The notes below the pieces were generated by a model. That model had not been told where the DNA came from. It was given only the letters and a program-made list of their open reading frames with translations, and searched no databases. The position numbers were made by a program, and so were the translations under genes. From NCBI RefSeq assembly GCF_000013605.1, contig NC_007908.1, positions 4,030,001-4,094,000 on the forward strand: a stretch of 64,000 nt of DNA, in the 5' to 3' direction. Positions 9,523 to 18,537 of this stretch are shown one piece after another (the stretch's first letter is position 1; the number at the start of each line of letters is the position of its first letter). Source of the DNA: Rhodoferax ferrireducens T118 (GTDB taxonomy: Bacteria > Pseudomonadota > Gammaproteobacteria > Burkholderiales > Burkholderiaceae_C).

Positions 9523-9537
9523 TTCAGAAAGAACCCC

Positions 9538-10734
9538 ATGACACCCAATCCCCTGTTGCTGCGCCGCCTCGCCCTGGGCGCGCTTGCCTTGGCTCTGGTT
9601 AGCGCGATCGCCTTTGTGTCGCTGCGCACCGGGCCGCTGGCCCCCATCAAGATCACGGTCACGCAAGTTCATGAGGGCACATTGGGCCCCGCCATTTTTG
9701 GCATCGGCACGGTCGAGGCGCGCCGCAGCTGGATGGTCGGCCCCACGGTGGCGGGCCGGGTATTGAACGTCAAAGTGGACGTGGGTGATGTGGTCAAGGC
9801 CGGGCAACTGCTGGCCGAAATGGACCCGATTGACCTGGAACAGCGCCTGAGCGCGCTCGATGCCTCACTGGCACGGGCCGGCAGCGCACAGACGGCGGCA
9901 CAAGCGCAATTGAAAGATGCCACCGCGCGGCGCGCACTGGCAGCCGCCAACACCCAGCGCAACCAGGACCTGGCGCGGCAAAACTTCATCAGCCCCGGCG
10001 CACTTGACGCGCGGCTGCAAGAACAGGCCTCGGCCGATGCCGCCGTGCAGGCGGCGCAGGCCAATTTGGCGGGTAGCGGCCAAGACATGAGCCGCCTGAA
10101 AGCCGAGCGCGCCGGTCTGGCGCAGCAACGCAGCAATGTGCGCCTGCTGGCCCCGGCTGACAGCGTGGTCACCACCCGCGATGCCGAGGCCGGCAGCACC
10201 GTGGTGGCGGGCCAACCGGTCTTGCGTCTGATCGATCCGAGCAGCCTGTGGGTGAAATTGCGGGTGGACCAGGGCCGCTCGGCCGGCTTGGCGCCCGGCT
10301 TGCAGGGCGGCATTGTGCTGCGCTCACAACCGCAAACCACCTTGCCCGGCCAGGTCGCGCGCATTGAGTTGCTGGCTGACAGCGTGACTGAAGAGCGTAT
10401 CGCGCAAGTGGCTTTTGCCGAACCGCCCCCAGGTATCTCGGTGGGTGAAATGGCAGAAGTCACCCTGCAACTGCCCGCCACCGCCCCCGCCCTGCTGCTG
10501 CCCAACGCCAGCGTACAACGTCAAAACGGACAAACCGGTGTCTGGCGGCTCAATGGCGACAGGCCGGAATTTGCCCCGGTAGAACTCGGTGCCCGCAGCC
10601 TGGACGGTCAGGTGCAGGTGCTCAAAGGACTGGGCCAAGGTGAGCGCGTGGTGGTCTACAGCGAAAAAGCCCTCAAGGCCGGTGCCCGCGTGAAGGTGGT
10701 GGAGACCTTGGCCCAACCAACAGGCAAGCCATGA
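9538..10734 (+). CDS. Periplasmic adaptor (HlyD/RND-MFP type) of an ABC efflux system
   Basis: A 398-residue membrane-fusion protein. It has an N-terminal membrane anchor (residues ~8-28), a lipoyl-like half (GRVLNVKVDVGDVVKAGQLL), a long alpha-helical hairpin (residues ~105-200), the second lipoyl half and a beta-barrel domain. It would bridge the inner-membrane ABC permease to an outer-membrane channel. Its stop overlaps the ATG of the permease (10731-10734). No outer-membrane factor gene is next to it, so a TolC-like protein encoded elsewhere would be needed. Architecture matches MacA/DevB. Confidence 0.88.
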   Translation: MTPNPLLLRRLALGALALALVSAIAFVSLRTGPLAPIKITVTQVHEGTLGPAIFGIGTVEARRSWMVGPTVAGRVLNVKVDVGDVVKAGQLLAEMDPIDLEQRLSALDASLARAGSAQTAAQAQLKDATARRALAAANTQRNQDLARQNFISPGALDARLQEQASADAAVQAAQANLAGSGQDMSRLKAERAGLAQQRSNVRLLAPADSVVTTRDAEAGSTVVAGQPVLRLIDPSSLWVKLRVDQGRSAGLAPGLQGGIVLRSQPQTTLPGQVARIELLADSVTEERIAQVAFAEPPPGISVGEMAEVTLQLPATAPALLLPNASVQRQNGQTGVWRLNGDRPEFAPVELGARSLDGQVQVLKGLGQGERVVVYSEKALKAGARVKVVETLAQPTGKP

Positions 10735-11924
10735 TCAGCCTGGCAGGCCGCGACATTCTGCACGGCTGGGGCAAGTTTGCCCTGACGGGCCTCGGGCTGG
10801 GGCTGCTGATTGGCGTGACGCTGACAATGGGCGGGGTGTACCGTGGCATGGTCAATGATGCGCAGGCACTCCTGACCAACAGCGGCGCGGACCTGTGGGT
10901 GGTGCAAAAAGACACCCAAGGCCCCTATGCCGAGGCATCCAGCCTGAAAGACGACGTGGTGCGCAGCGTGCGCGGCATGCCCGGTGTGGGCCAGGCGTCC
11001 AACGTCACTTACCTGACCCAGCAGGTGCAAAAAGCCAGTGGCGACGAAGTGCGCGTGATGGTGGTCGGCATTGAGCCGGGCCAGCCCGGCGAACCGGGCT
11101 ATCTGGTGGCTGGCCGCCAACTCACCCGCGATCACTATGAAGCAGTGGTCGATATCAAAACCGGCTTCAAACTGGGCGAAGAATTGCAGGTGCGCCGCCA
11201 CAACTACCGCGTCGTGGGCCTGACGCAGCGCATGGTGTCGTCTGGCGGCGACCCGATGGTGTTCATCCCTTTGAAAGACGCGCAAGAGGCGCAGTTTTTG
11301 AAGGACAACGACACGATCGTCAATGACCGCACCCGCACGGCGACCAACCCGGCCTTCAATCGCCCCGGCGTGCCCGGCTTGCTGGAAGCGGTGCAAGGCC
11401 TGCAGGCCAGCAGCCACAACGTCAATGCGGTGCTGGTCCAGCTGCAGCCCGGTTGGCAGGCCGACGAGGTGGCTGAGTCTCTCACGCGTTGGAAGCATGT
11501 GCAGGTGTACACCCGCGTGGGCATGGAAGACATTCTGGTGGCCAAGCTGATTGCCACTTCAGCCAAACAAATTGGCATGTTTCTGGCCATTCTGGCGGTC
11601 GTGAGTGCTGCCATTGTGGCCTTCATCATTTACACCATGACGCTGGGGAAGATCCGCGAGATTGCGGTGCTCAAGCTGATCGGCACACGCAACCGCACCA
11701 TTGCCGGCATGATCTTGCAGCAGGCGCTGGGCCTGGGGCTGATCGGCTTCATTGTGGGCAAGGTGTCGGCCACGGTGTGGGCGCCGGTGTTCCCGAAATT
11801 TGTGCTGCTGATGCCGCAAGACGCACTCATCGGCCTGGCGGCCACGCTGGTGATATGCGCGCTGGCCAGTACGCTGGCGATCCGCGTGGCGCTCAGAGTG
11901 GACCCGGCGGAGGCGATCGGATGA
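10731..11924 (+). CDS. ABC transporter permease, FtsX/MacB-type (DevC-like)
   Basis: A 397-residue permease with one N-terminal transmembrane helix, a large periplasmic domain (residues ~45-275) and three C-terminal helices (FtsX domain, residues ~275-395). Unlike E. coli MacB it carries no fused ATPase; that is the next gene. Both ends overlap neighbouring genes by ATGA, indicating coupled translation of adaptor, permease and ATPase. A role in exporting a lipid, peptide or toxic compound is inferred. Confidence 0.88.
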   Translation: MISLAGRDILHGWGKFALTGLGLGLLIGVTLTMGGVYRGMVNDAQALLTNSGADLWVVQKDTQGPYAEASSLKDDVVRSVRGMPGVGQASNVTYLTQQVQKASGDEVRVMVVGIEPGQPGEPGYLVAGRQLTRDHYEAVVDIKTGFKLGEELQVRRHNYRVVGLTQRMVSSGGDPMVFIPLKDAQEAQFLKDNDTIVNDRTRTATNPAFNRPGVPGLLEAVQGLQASSHNVNAVLVQLQPGWQADEVAESLTRWKHVQVYTRVGMEDILVAKLIATSAKQIGMFLAILAVVSAAIVAFIIYTMTLGKIREIAVLKLIGTRNRTIAGMILQQALGLGLIGFIVGKVSATVWAPVFPKFVLLMPQDALIGLAATLVICALASTLAIRVALRVDPAEAIG

Positions 11925-12652
11925 GCACCAGGACAACCCGCACAACTGAGCCAGGTGGCATCCGCATTGAAGGCCTGCGCAAGGTCTATGGCAAGGGCGA
12001 CAGCGCGGTCGAAGCCCTCAAGAACGTCAACATGTCTGTGGCCCCCGGTGAAGTCGTTGGCCTGGTGGGCCCATCGGGTTCTGGCAAGAGCACGCTGCTG
12101 AAATGCCTGGGAGCCATCATTGAGCCCACGTCAGGGCGCATGACCCTTGGGGCTGACGTGATTTATGACAATGGCTGGAAAGTGGCCGACCTGCGCACGC
12201 TGCGGCGCGACCGCATTGGCTTCATCTTTCAGGCGCCGTACCTGATTCCGTTTCTGGACGTGACCGACAACGTGGCGCTGCTCCCCATGCTGGCGGGGGT
12301 GGCCAACGCGCGATCAAGGGCGCGCGCACTGGAGCTGCTCACCGCGCTGGATGTGCAGCACCGCGCCAAAGCGGAACCTTCCCAGCTCTCGGGCGGCGAG
12401 CAACAGCGGGTGTCGATTGCCCGCGCCTTGGCGAATCGCCCGCCGGTCATTCTGGCGGACGAGCCCACCGCGCCGCTGGACAGCGAGCGCGCCTTGGGTG
12501 TGATGCGCATCCTGAACCAGATGGCTGTGCAAGCGCACACGGCCATCATCGTGGTGACCCACGACGAAAAGATCATCCCCATCTTCAAGCGGATTTACCA
12601 CATCCGCGATGGAAAAACAGTGGAAGAAGCAGGCGAAGGCAGGTCGCTTTAA
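11921..12652 (+). CDS. ABC transporter ATP-binding protein (LolD/MacB/DevA type)
   Basis: 243 residues from the ATG at 11921, which overlaps the permease stop. Walker A is GPSGSGKST (residues ~50-58), the signature is LSGGEQQR, Walker B is VILADEP, and the H-loop is VVTHD. It energises the efflux system formed with the two preceding genes. The frame is open far upstream inside the permease, but the part before 11921 is antisense-quality noise in the wrong frame of the permease. Confidence 0.92.
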   Translation: MSTRTTRTTEPGGIRIEGLRKVYGKGDSAVEALKNVNMSVAPGEVVGLVGPSGSGKSTLLKCLGAIIEPTSGRMTLGADVIYDNGWKVADLRTLRRDRIGFIFQAPYLIPFLDVTDNVALLPMLAGVANARSRARALELLTALDVQHRAKAEPSQLSGGEQQRVSIARALANRPPVILADEPTAPLDSERALGVMRILNQMAVQAHTAIIVVTHDEKIIPIFKRIYHIRDGKTVEEAGEGRSL

Positions 12653-12788
12653 AAAGCAGGCTGCAACATTTAAGGCCCGCCACGATGATGTTGGGTGATG
12701 CGCATCTGGTTAATAGCTGCCGTTCACTGTGGGGTGAAGCAGTATCCAATATCATCAGGCACCGCAACATTCACTTACACCTGCCTGC

Positions 12789-15311
12789 ATGTTCCTCCAG
12801 CGCTTTCAGCCGCAGTCGCTCAAAACCCGCGTCACCCTGCTGACGCTGCTCATCGTGGTGCTCAGCTTCTTGTCGCTGGCCTCCTACATGAAAGGGCTGC
12901 TGCGCGAAGAACTGCTGCGTTTTACCGGCGAACAACAGCGTTCAGCCCTGAACTTGCTGACCGCTGAAGTCAATCACGGCTTGCAAGACCGGCTGGACAT
13001 CCTGAAAACAGTCGCCTCAAGGGTCAGTCCGACGCAGGTGGACGACCAGGCCGCGATGAACGCTTTCCTGCTTGAACGGCCATTTCTGGCCGGGCTGTTC
13101 AATAGCGGCGCCATGATCTGGAACCGGCAAGGGGTGTTGCAGGCGAACATGCAATTCTTGAAAGACGGGCTTGTCGCCAACGCGCTTGATCCGCAAGAGT
13201 TGGCCACGGTTCTCAAGGACGGCGAAGCTGTCATTGGCCGCATTCACTTTCACAGCAAGCCAAACGCGCCTGCGTTTGCCATGGCCGTGCCGATTCGCAA
13301 CCTCCAGGGCGAGGTCATCGGCGCATTGGCAGGTGTTATTCGGCTGGATCAAGCCAACTTTTTGAGCCAATTGGCCTCGCACCGTTATGGCAAGACCGGC
13401 AACTTCTTTCTGCTGGACGCGCGCCAAAGGCTGATTTTTGCCACGTCCGACACACCGCGCTTGATGGAAGTCCTGCCCGCCCCTGGCATTAGCCCCTGGA
13501 TTGACCGTTTTGTGCAGGGTTTTGAGGGTACGGCACGGGTGGTCAACCCGCATGGCGTTGAGGTGCTGGTCAGCATCCGGCAGATTCCCCTGGCCCACTG
13601 GTACGCCTCCGTCACACTCGCGCCCGAGGAAACCTTTGCCCTGATTGAGGCGATCCAGCCACGCGGCCGGCTGGCCGCACTGGTGCTGGCCCTTTTTTGC
13701 TTGACCCTCATCTGGCTGATGCTGCGACGCCAGCTCGCCCCCATGACGGCGGCAGTCAACACATTGGACGGCTTTGTGCGCCACAACCAGCCGCCACAAG
13801 CACTGCCCGTGGTTCGGCAAGACGAAATCGGCCAATTGGTGGGTGGCTTTAACCGGCTGCTCGACACCTTGGCGCAACAGAAAAAAGTGCTGCAGGACAG
13901 TGAGATCTTCAAACAAGCGGTGCTCAATTCAGTGACCGCCGAAATTGCCGTGCTCAATCGCAACGGCGTCATTTTGACGGTTAACGATGCCTGGCGGCGT
14001 TGTTCGCAAGCGTGTGCAGCCGAGCTCGGGCAGAGCGCAAGCAGCACCGAGGTGGGTGCCAATTACCTCGCAGCCTGTCAAAGCGTCGAGGCTGATCCCG
14101 CCGCAAGCGGCACACTGTCGGCGCAAGACGGCATTCAGGCCGTGCTGGACGGTCGCTCGCCGCGTTTCTACCTCGAATATACGTGCCATTCTTCACAGCA
14201 ACAGCGCTGGTTCAGCATGAGCGTGACCCCACTGCAAGGCGAGGCGCTGCAAGGTGCGGTGGTGTCACTTGAAGATATTTCCGAACGCATCCAGATGGAA
14301 AAGCAGGTGCGTGATCTGGCTTTTTATGACCCCCTCACCCATTTGCCCAACCGGCGCCTGGCGCTGGAACGACTGACGCAACAGCTGGTGCGCGCACGTC
14401 GGGCCCAAACTCGCCTGGCGCTGTTGTTTATCGACCTGGACAAGTTCAAGCCGATCAACGACGCGCTCGGGCACGAGGTCGGAGACTGGGTACTGCATGC
14501 CGTGGCACAGCGCATTCAGGCGTGCCTGCGCGAATCTGATACCGCCGCGCGCCTGGGCGGTGACGAGTTTGTGGTGCTGCTGCCTGACCTGCAAACCAGC
14601 GACGCGGCACTGGCGGTGGCCGAAAAAATTCGCGCTGCGCTGGCGCAGGATTTTGTGACCACCCAGGGTCTCGTGCTGAGCATTTCGTCGAGCATCGGCG
14701 TGGCGTTGTACCCGGACCATGGCGAGACCGAAAAAGACTTGTTGCGTCTGGGCGATGAGGCCATGTACCGGGCAAAAAAGAGCGGATGCAATGCCGTGCA
14801 GCTGTGCGTGAAGCCATTGTCAGCGCCCGCCCCCGAGGCCTGCGACCCGGCGCCGAAGTCCCATGTTCACCTGCGCTGGAAAGCCGCTTTTGCCAGCGGC
14901 AACCCGGTGATTGATCAGGAGCATGAAACGCTGTTCCGGCTGGCCAACACACTGCTGGACGAGGCGGCATTGCGCCGGCAGCAGCCGGCCGCATTCGAGG
15001 CCGCGTTTGAGGCGCTGCTGGCGCACGTGGTGGAGCACTTTGCGCATGAAGAAGCTATTTTGTTGGCGCACGGCTTTGCCGGCATGGCGGACCATGCGCG
15101 CCAGCATCAGGTACTGCTGGCGCGGGCACACGCGCTGCACCTTTCAGCGCTGGCGGCAGATGCAGGGGATGCCACCGAGGGTGAACTGGTCAAATTTCTG
15201 GTGACCGAGCTGGTCGCGGGCCACATGTTGCACACAGACAGCGCTTTTTTCCCCCTGTTTGCCACCCCAGGCGTTCAGACGCTGGCTGCACCGAAGTTTT
15301 CCGGCATCTGA
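12789..15311 (+). CDS. Membrane diguanylate cyclase with Cache, HAMP, PAS and C-terminal hemerythrin domain
   Basis: An 840-residue signalling protein. Order: transmembrane helix (~15-33), periplasmic Cache-like sensor (~40-290), second helix (~294-312), HAMP (~315-365), PAS (~375-500), GGDEF (~505-670) and bacteriohemerythrin (~690-835). GGDEF is intact at ~589-593, with RESD five residues upstream, the product-inhibition I-site. The hemerythrin part shows the diiron ligands HLRW, DQEHE, HVVEHFAHEE, HQVLL and GHMLHTD. It should make c-di-GMP in response to a periplasmic ligand and O2 or iron/redox state. The 3' end overlaps the convergent thioesterase gene by 37 bases. Confidence 0.9.
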   Translation: MFLQRFQPQSLKTRVTLLTLLIVVLSFLSLASYMKGLLREELLRFTGEQQRSALNLLTAEVNHGLQDRLDILKTVASRVSPTQVDDQAAMNAFLLERPFLAGLFNSGAMIWNRQGVLQANMQFLKDGLVANALDPQELATVLKDGEAVIGRIHFHSKPNAPAFAMAVPIRNLQGEVIGALAGVIRLDQANFLSQLASHRYGKTGNFFLLDARQRLIFATSDTPRLMEVLPAPGISPWIDRFVQGFEGTARVVNPHGVEVLVSIRQIPLAHWYASVTLAPEETFALIEAIQPRGRLAALVLALFCLTLIWLMLRRQLAPMTAAVNTLDGFVRHNQPPQALPVVRQDEIGQLVGGFNRLLDTLAQQKKVLQDSEIFKQAVLNSVTAEIAVLNRNGVILTVNDAWRRCSQACAAELGQSASSTEVGANYLAACQSVEADPAASGTLSAQDGIQAVLDGRSPRFYLEYTCHSSQQQRWFSMSVTPLQGEALQGAVVSLEDISERIQMEKQVRDLAFYDPLTHLPNRRLALERLTQQLVRARRAQTRLALLFIDLDKFKPINDALGHEVGDWVLHAVAQRIQACLRESDTAARLGGDEFVVLLPDLQTSDAALAVAEKIRAALAQDFVTTQGLVLSISSSIGVALYPDHGETEKDLLRLGDEAMYRAKKSGCNAVQLCVKPLSAPAPEACDPAPKSHVHLRWKAAFASGNPVIDQEHETLFRLANTLLDEAALRRQQPAAFEAAFEALLAHVVEHFAHEEAILLAHGFAGMADHARQHQVLLARAHALHLSALAADAGDATEGELVKFLVTELVAGHMLHTDSAFFPLFATPGVQTLAAPKFSGI

Positions 15312-15745
15312 ATCGCCACCACTTCGCCGCGCGCGGTGGCCACGCCAGCGGCGTACACGGTGGTTTCAATCACCACTTTGCGGCCCTTGATTTCTTTCAC
15401 CCGGCCTCGAATTTCCAGGACCCCGGCAATTGGCGTGGGCTTGAGATAGTCCACGTGCAGCGAGCCCGTCACAAAGCGGAACGCCGGCAGCGTGTCCATC
15501 TCACGGCCTTCCTGCCGGTACATGGCCGCCGCCGCGGTGCCGGTGCTGTGGCAGTCAATCAGTGAGGCCAGCAGCCCACCGTAGGTAAAACCGGGAATGG
15601 CGGTGTGAAACGGCTCCGGCGTGAAATGGGTCACGGTCTCTTCACCGTCCCAAAAGGTTTTGATGCGGTGCCCATGGTCATTTTTGGAGCCGCAGCCATA
15701 GCAGTGCGCCAGGTTTTCAGGGTAATAGTCTTGAAATGCTTTCAT
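15275..15745 (-). CDS. PaaI-family hot-dog thioesterase
   Basis: A 156-residue hot-dog fold protein with the PaaI-type pattern (HTAIPGFTYGGLLASLIDCH around residues 47-66, and SLHVDYLKPTPI). It would hydrolyse acyl-CoA thioesters. The N-terminus has CYGCG, a short cysteine pair. It is divergent from the AhpD-like gene at 15802, with an AT-rich gap between them, and convergent with the diguanylate cyclase. The acyl substrate cannot be deduced. Confidence 0.85.
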   Translation of the reverse strand: MKAFQDYYPENLAHCYGCGSKNDHGHRIKTFWDGEETVTHFTPEPFHTAIPGFTYGGLLASLIDCHSTGTAAAAMYRQEGREMDTLPAFRFVTGSLHVDYLKPTPIAGVLEIRGRVKEIKGRKVVIETTVYAAGVATARGEVVAIQMPENFGAASV

Positions 15746-15801
15746 GGTCTTTCCAGTCTCTCTAAATATATAATTAACAACTGATATTTTAAGGAATGAT
15801 G

Positions 15802-16167
15802 ATGAGCACTTTTGACCATGCTGGCTTGATTCAGGATATCAATGAAGGCCTGGCACCATTTCGCAAGACGCAGGCCGAGGTCATGCAGAGTTTCGGGCAA
15901 ATGGCACGGGCTGCCATGGCCGAGGGTGTCATCAGCGCCAAAAACAAGGAGCTGATGGCCCTGGCCATTGGCATCACGCAAGGGTGTTCTGGCTGCATCG
16001 GCTTTCATGTCAAGGCCTTGCACAAGCTCAACTGCACCCGGGCCGAGCTGGAAGAAATGCTCAGCGTCTGCGTGTACATGGGCGGCGGCCCGGCGCTGAT
16101 GCATGCCGCAGAAGCGCTCAAGGCCTGGGAGAGCATGGCCCCTGCAGCAAGCATCAGCCAGCCTTGA
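15802..16167 (+). CDS. Carboxymuconolactone decarboxylase/AhpD-like protein
   Basis: About 121 residues of the AhpD-like fold, with the redox CxxC in GCSGCIGFH and the conserved downstream His. Such proteins act as alkylhydroperoxidase-type reductants or as small disulfide oxidoreductases. Three in-frame ATGs occur at 15796, 15799 and 15802; AAGGA at 15791-15795 gives good spacing only for the last. The gene is divergent from a thioesterase. The 3' end abuts an antisense ccoG remnant. Confidence 0.85.
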   Translation: MSTFDHAGLIQDINEGLAPFRKTQAEVMQSFGQMARAAMAEGVISAKNKELMALAIGITQGCSGCIGFHVKALHKLNCTRAELEEMLSVCVYMGGGPALMHAAEALKAWESMAPAASISQP

Positions 16168-16179
16168 TTTGGCACCAAA

Positions 16180-16400
16180 AACACGGATTGCTCTGCATCA
16201 TGGACCTGCATGTCCATTGATTCAATTTCGAATTTGATCGGATGTGAGCCGGGCGGCGCCACATCGGGTGGCAACTGGGCCCGCACCACCAGCGAGCGCG
16301 CCTGCGTTGCCGGCACCGTCAACTCATTGTCTGAGGTCACCACCAGCCCGGGCAAGCCCGACACCGTGACTTTGAAGCGCTGATCCTGTCCAGCGACCAA
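16180..16400 (-). pseudogene. Remnant of ccoG (FixG) C-terminal domain
   Basis: Minus-strand translation contains FKVTVSGLPGLVV, PPGSHPIKFEIES and SVFLVP, which match the C-terminal Ig-like domain of CcoG/FixG, the cbb3-oxidase assembly ferredoxin. Upstream, where the ferredoxin and membrane parts should be, the frame leaves the family pattern and reaches a stop in the region preceding the MlaC-like gene. Downstream it loses its stop and runs antisense into the AhpD gene. It is probably a fragment left by a rearrangement. The remaining bases of 16168-16560 hold only an AT-rich promoter-like stretch around 16495-16530. Confidence 0.55.
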
Positions 16401-16560
16401 AGCTAGGCGTCGCGGCGCAGGCGTAATTTCATGGGGTGTCCGCCAAAAATCACTTGCATCACCTCTGAGCGACTTTGCGTGAGCTCAACAAAACTACTAC
16501 AATATATAAGCATAGATAGATATATAAATCGAGAGCAGTTCAACCCAAGGGAACCCAGTC

Positions 16561-17199
16561 ATGAACCGACGCAGATTGACACGTTGGCTTACCGTGCTGC
16601 TGATGAGCACTTCAAATCTGCTGGCCTTGCCAGCGCTGGCGGCAGATGAAGCGGCCAATGCCTTGATTACCCGGCTGTCGACCGAGGTACTGGGCAGCAT
16701 CAAGGCCAGTGCGTCGGTCCGCACGGGTGATGTGACAACCATCATTGCGCTGGTGGATGCGACGGTCATGCCACACATGAATTTCAAACGCATGACCGCT
16801 TCTGCGGTCGGCCCCGCGTGGCGACAAGCCACCCCGGAGCAACAAAAGCGCTTGCAGGACGAGTTCAAGACTTTGCTGGTGCGCACCTACGCCGGCGCCG
16901 TGGCCCAGGTCGCTGACCTGAGCGTGGTGGTCATGCCCCTGCGCGCCTCGCCACAAGACAAAGAGGTGGTGGTCCGTACCGAAATCAAGGGTCGTGGCGA
17001 CCCGGTTCAGCTCGACTACCGGCTGGAGAGAACCAGCGGTGACGGCGCTGGCTGGAAAATTTACAACCTGAACGTGATGGGTGTGTGGCTGGTGGAAACC
17101 TATCGCAGCCAGTTCGCCCAGGAGGTCAACACCAAAGGCATTGACGGTTTGATTGCCACCTTGGCAGACCGAAACAAGGTCAATGCCAGCAAAGGTTGA
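16561..17199 (+). CDS. mlaC: MlaC-family phospholipid-binding periplasmic protein (stand-alone)
   Basis: 212 residues: a signal peptide (about residues 1-28, ending ALAADE), then the Tol-tolerance/MlaC domain with VMPHMNFKRM, WRQATPEQQKRLQDEF, and WKIYNLNVMGVWLVETYR near the C-terminus. MlaC shuttles phospholipids between the outer-membrane MlaA complex and the MlaFEDB pump. Here the other mla genes are not adjacent. The start ATG has AAGGGAA upstream, and an AT-rich stretch with TATATAA elements precedes it. Confidence 0.88.
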   Translation: MNRRRLTRWLTVLLMSTSNLLALPALAADEAANALITRLSTEVLGSIKASASVRTGDVTTIIALVDATVMPHMNFKRMTASAVGPAWRQATPEQQKRLQDEFKTLLVRTYAGAVAQVADLSVVVMPLRASPQDKEVVVRTEIKGRGDPVQLDYRLERTSGDGAGWKIYNLNVMGVWLVETYRSQFAQEVNTKGIDGLIATLADRNKVNASKG

Positions 17200-17245
17200 T
17201 CACCCGGTGATCGTCGGGCGCAACTTGAAAAATATATGCCAAACC

Positions 17246-17299
17246 GGCCTGCAGCCCCCGTCAAATAGACATGATATGCTATTTTTTATATAGCGATTG
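17246..17299 (-). repeat. Dispersed intergenic repeat, copy 3 (inverted)
   Basis: Read on the minus strand it shows GCTATATAAAAAATAGC followed by a GACGGGGGCTGCAGGCC block, the reverse orientation of the family seen at 6622 and elsewhere. It lies between the mlaC and rhodanese genes, which converge. Confidence 0.6.
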
Positions 17300-17354
17300 A
17301 TGCCAACGGGCGATGACGGATGGGTTTGCCGGGTATGGCGGTGGTCAAAGGACC

Positions 17355-17377
17355 AAGCCAGTGCGGCGCACTGGCTT
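17355..17377 (-). terminator. Hairpin after the rhodanese gene
   Basis: Perfect 10-base arms AAGCCAGTGC and GCACTGGCTT around a 3-base loop, just downstream of the rhodanese stop at 17383. There is no long U tract, so it may be only partly rho-independent. Confidence 0.5.
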
Positions 17378-17382
17378 GACGC

Positions 17383-18444
17383 TTATTCCTTGATGGTGCA
17401 GATTTCACCCTTGCAGGCCACTTCGGCATCCAGGTACGACACGTTGACATAACCCTTGCGGCCCAGGATGTCGAAGGTCTTTTGACTCTTGGCGCCTGAC
17501 GCGCAATTGACGAAGACGGGAACGTCCTTGGGAATTTTGGCGTAATCTTTTTCCATCTCTTCAATGGGAAGGCTCACGGCCCCTTTGAAATGCCCCCGCG
17601 CATAGTCGGCGACCGGGCGCACGTCCAGGATGAACTTGCCCGCAGCCACCGCTTCTTCGAAGGCTTTTGGCGCGACCTGTCCCGGCCCGTAGACCGGTGC
17701 CCAGGTCACCGTCGTGAGCGCAGGCGCCATGGCGAGCGCGCCTTTCCAGGCACTCAAGGGAAAGTAGGCCAGCCGGCGGAAATCGCGTTCGCGCAGTTCT
17801 TCCAGCGTGGCATTGACCGCGTCCAGGTCACCGCGCCCAACGACGATGATGGGGGCATTTTTGGACAGCGTGCCCAGGGCGGTCTGGCCTGGGCTGCCCT
17901 TGAAGTCGCTGATGGAAAGCTGAACCAGCTTGTTCGATTCCGTCACGATGGTCTCTTTTCCTGGCGACGTGTCGATCAAAATCAGGTTGCCTTTTTGAAC
18001 GAATGACGCCTCGGCCAGAAGGGGCTGCGCTTTTTGCGTCCAGCCAGGGACACCGTTGCGGTAGACCCAGGCGTCGGCATAGCCCATCTTTCTGAAAATC
18101 TCAGCGGAGTCGACGGACAGCGTGCACTCTCTTCCCGCGCAGTAAAAAATGACTTTCCCGGTTTTGGGAATGCCCAGTTTCTCGGCGCTGGCGGCGTCTT
18201 TCCTCAACATGTCCAGCGGCAGACTCAGGGCGCCCGGGATGTGACCGGCGCTGTATTTTCCTGCCGGGCGGCTGTCAACGACCCAGACACTTTTTCCGAT
18301 CATTCCCTGCTCGAAATACGAGACCATCTGCTCGTTGGCTACTTCATTTGCTTCGAGCTGCTGCTCTGCCGCATGGGCATTCCAGCTTATTGCGGCCGAC
18401 AGAGTTGTTGCGACCAGGGCGACTGCCAAAATCAAGCGTTTCAT
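17383..18444 (-). CDS. Periplasmic triple-rhodanese-domain protein
   Basis: 353 residues from the ATG at 18444 (AGGAG upstream). A signal peptide (about 1-26, ending NAHAA) is followed by three rhodanese-like units. The first (~38-143) has Cys102 in YCAGREC. The second (~150-245) has a rhodanese outline but no active-site cysteine. The third (~258-345) has Cys314 in NCASGAKS. It should bind or transfer sulfane sulfur in the periplasm. As last gene of the octaheme cytochrome locus it may feed sulfane sulfur to, or take it from, the redox enzyme; this is inferred. Confidence 0.85.
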   Translation of the reverse strand: MKRLILAVALVATTLSAAISWNAHAAEQQLEANEVANEQMVSYFEQGMIGKSVWVVDSRPAGKYSAGHIPGALSLPLDMLRKDAASAEKLGIPKTGKVIFYCAGRECTLSVDSAEIFRKMGYADAWVYRNGVPGWTQKAQPLLAEASFVQKGNLILIDTSPGKETIVTESNKLVQLSISDFKGSPGQTALGTLSKNAPIIVVGRGDLDAVNATLEELRERDFRRLAYFPLSAWKGALAMAPALTTVTWAPVYGPGQVAPKAFEEAVAAGKFILDVRPVADYARGHFKGAVSLPIEEMEKDYAKIPKDVPVFVNCASGAKSQKTFDILGRKGYVNVSYLDAEVACKGEICTIKE

Positions 18445-18537
18445 GACGGAACTCCTTCCATGAGAGAGCGACACACTTTTCCGCTATCGCCACCCCGAGC
18501 GGCCGGGGAGCTTGACTGTTGGGGTGGCTGGGTGGGC

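Noticed and set aside
11489..11920. N-terminal extension of the ATPase gene frame inside the permease
   Set aside because: Residues before 11921 have no ABC similarity and lie in the wrong frame of the permease gene; the ATGA overlap gives a natural start.
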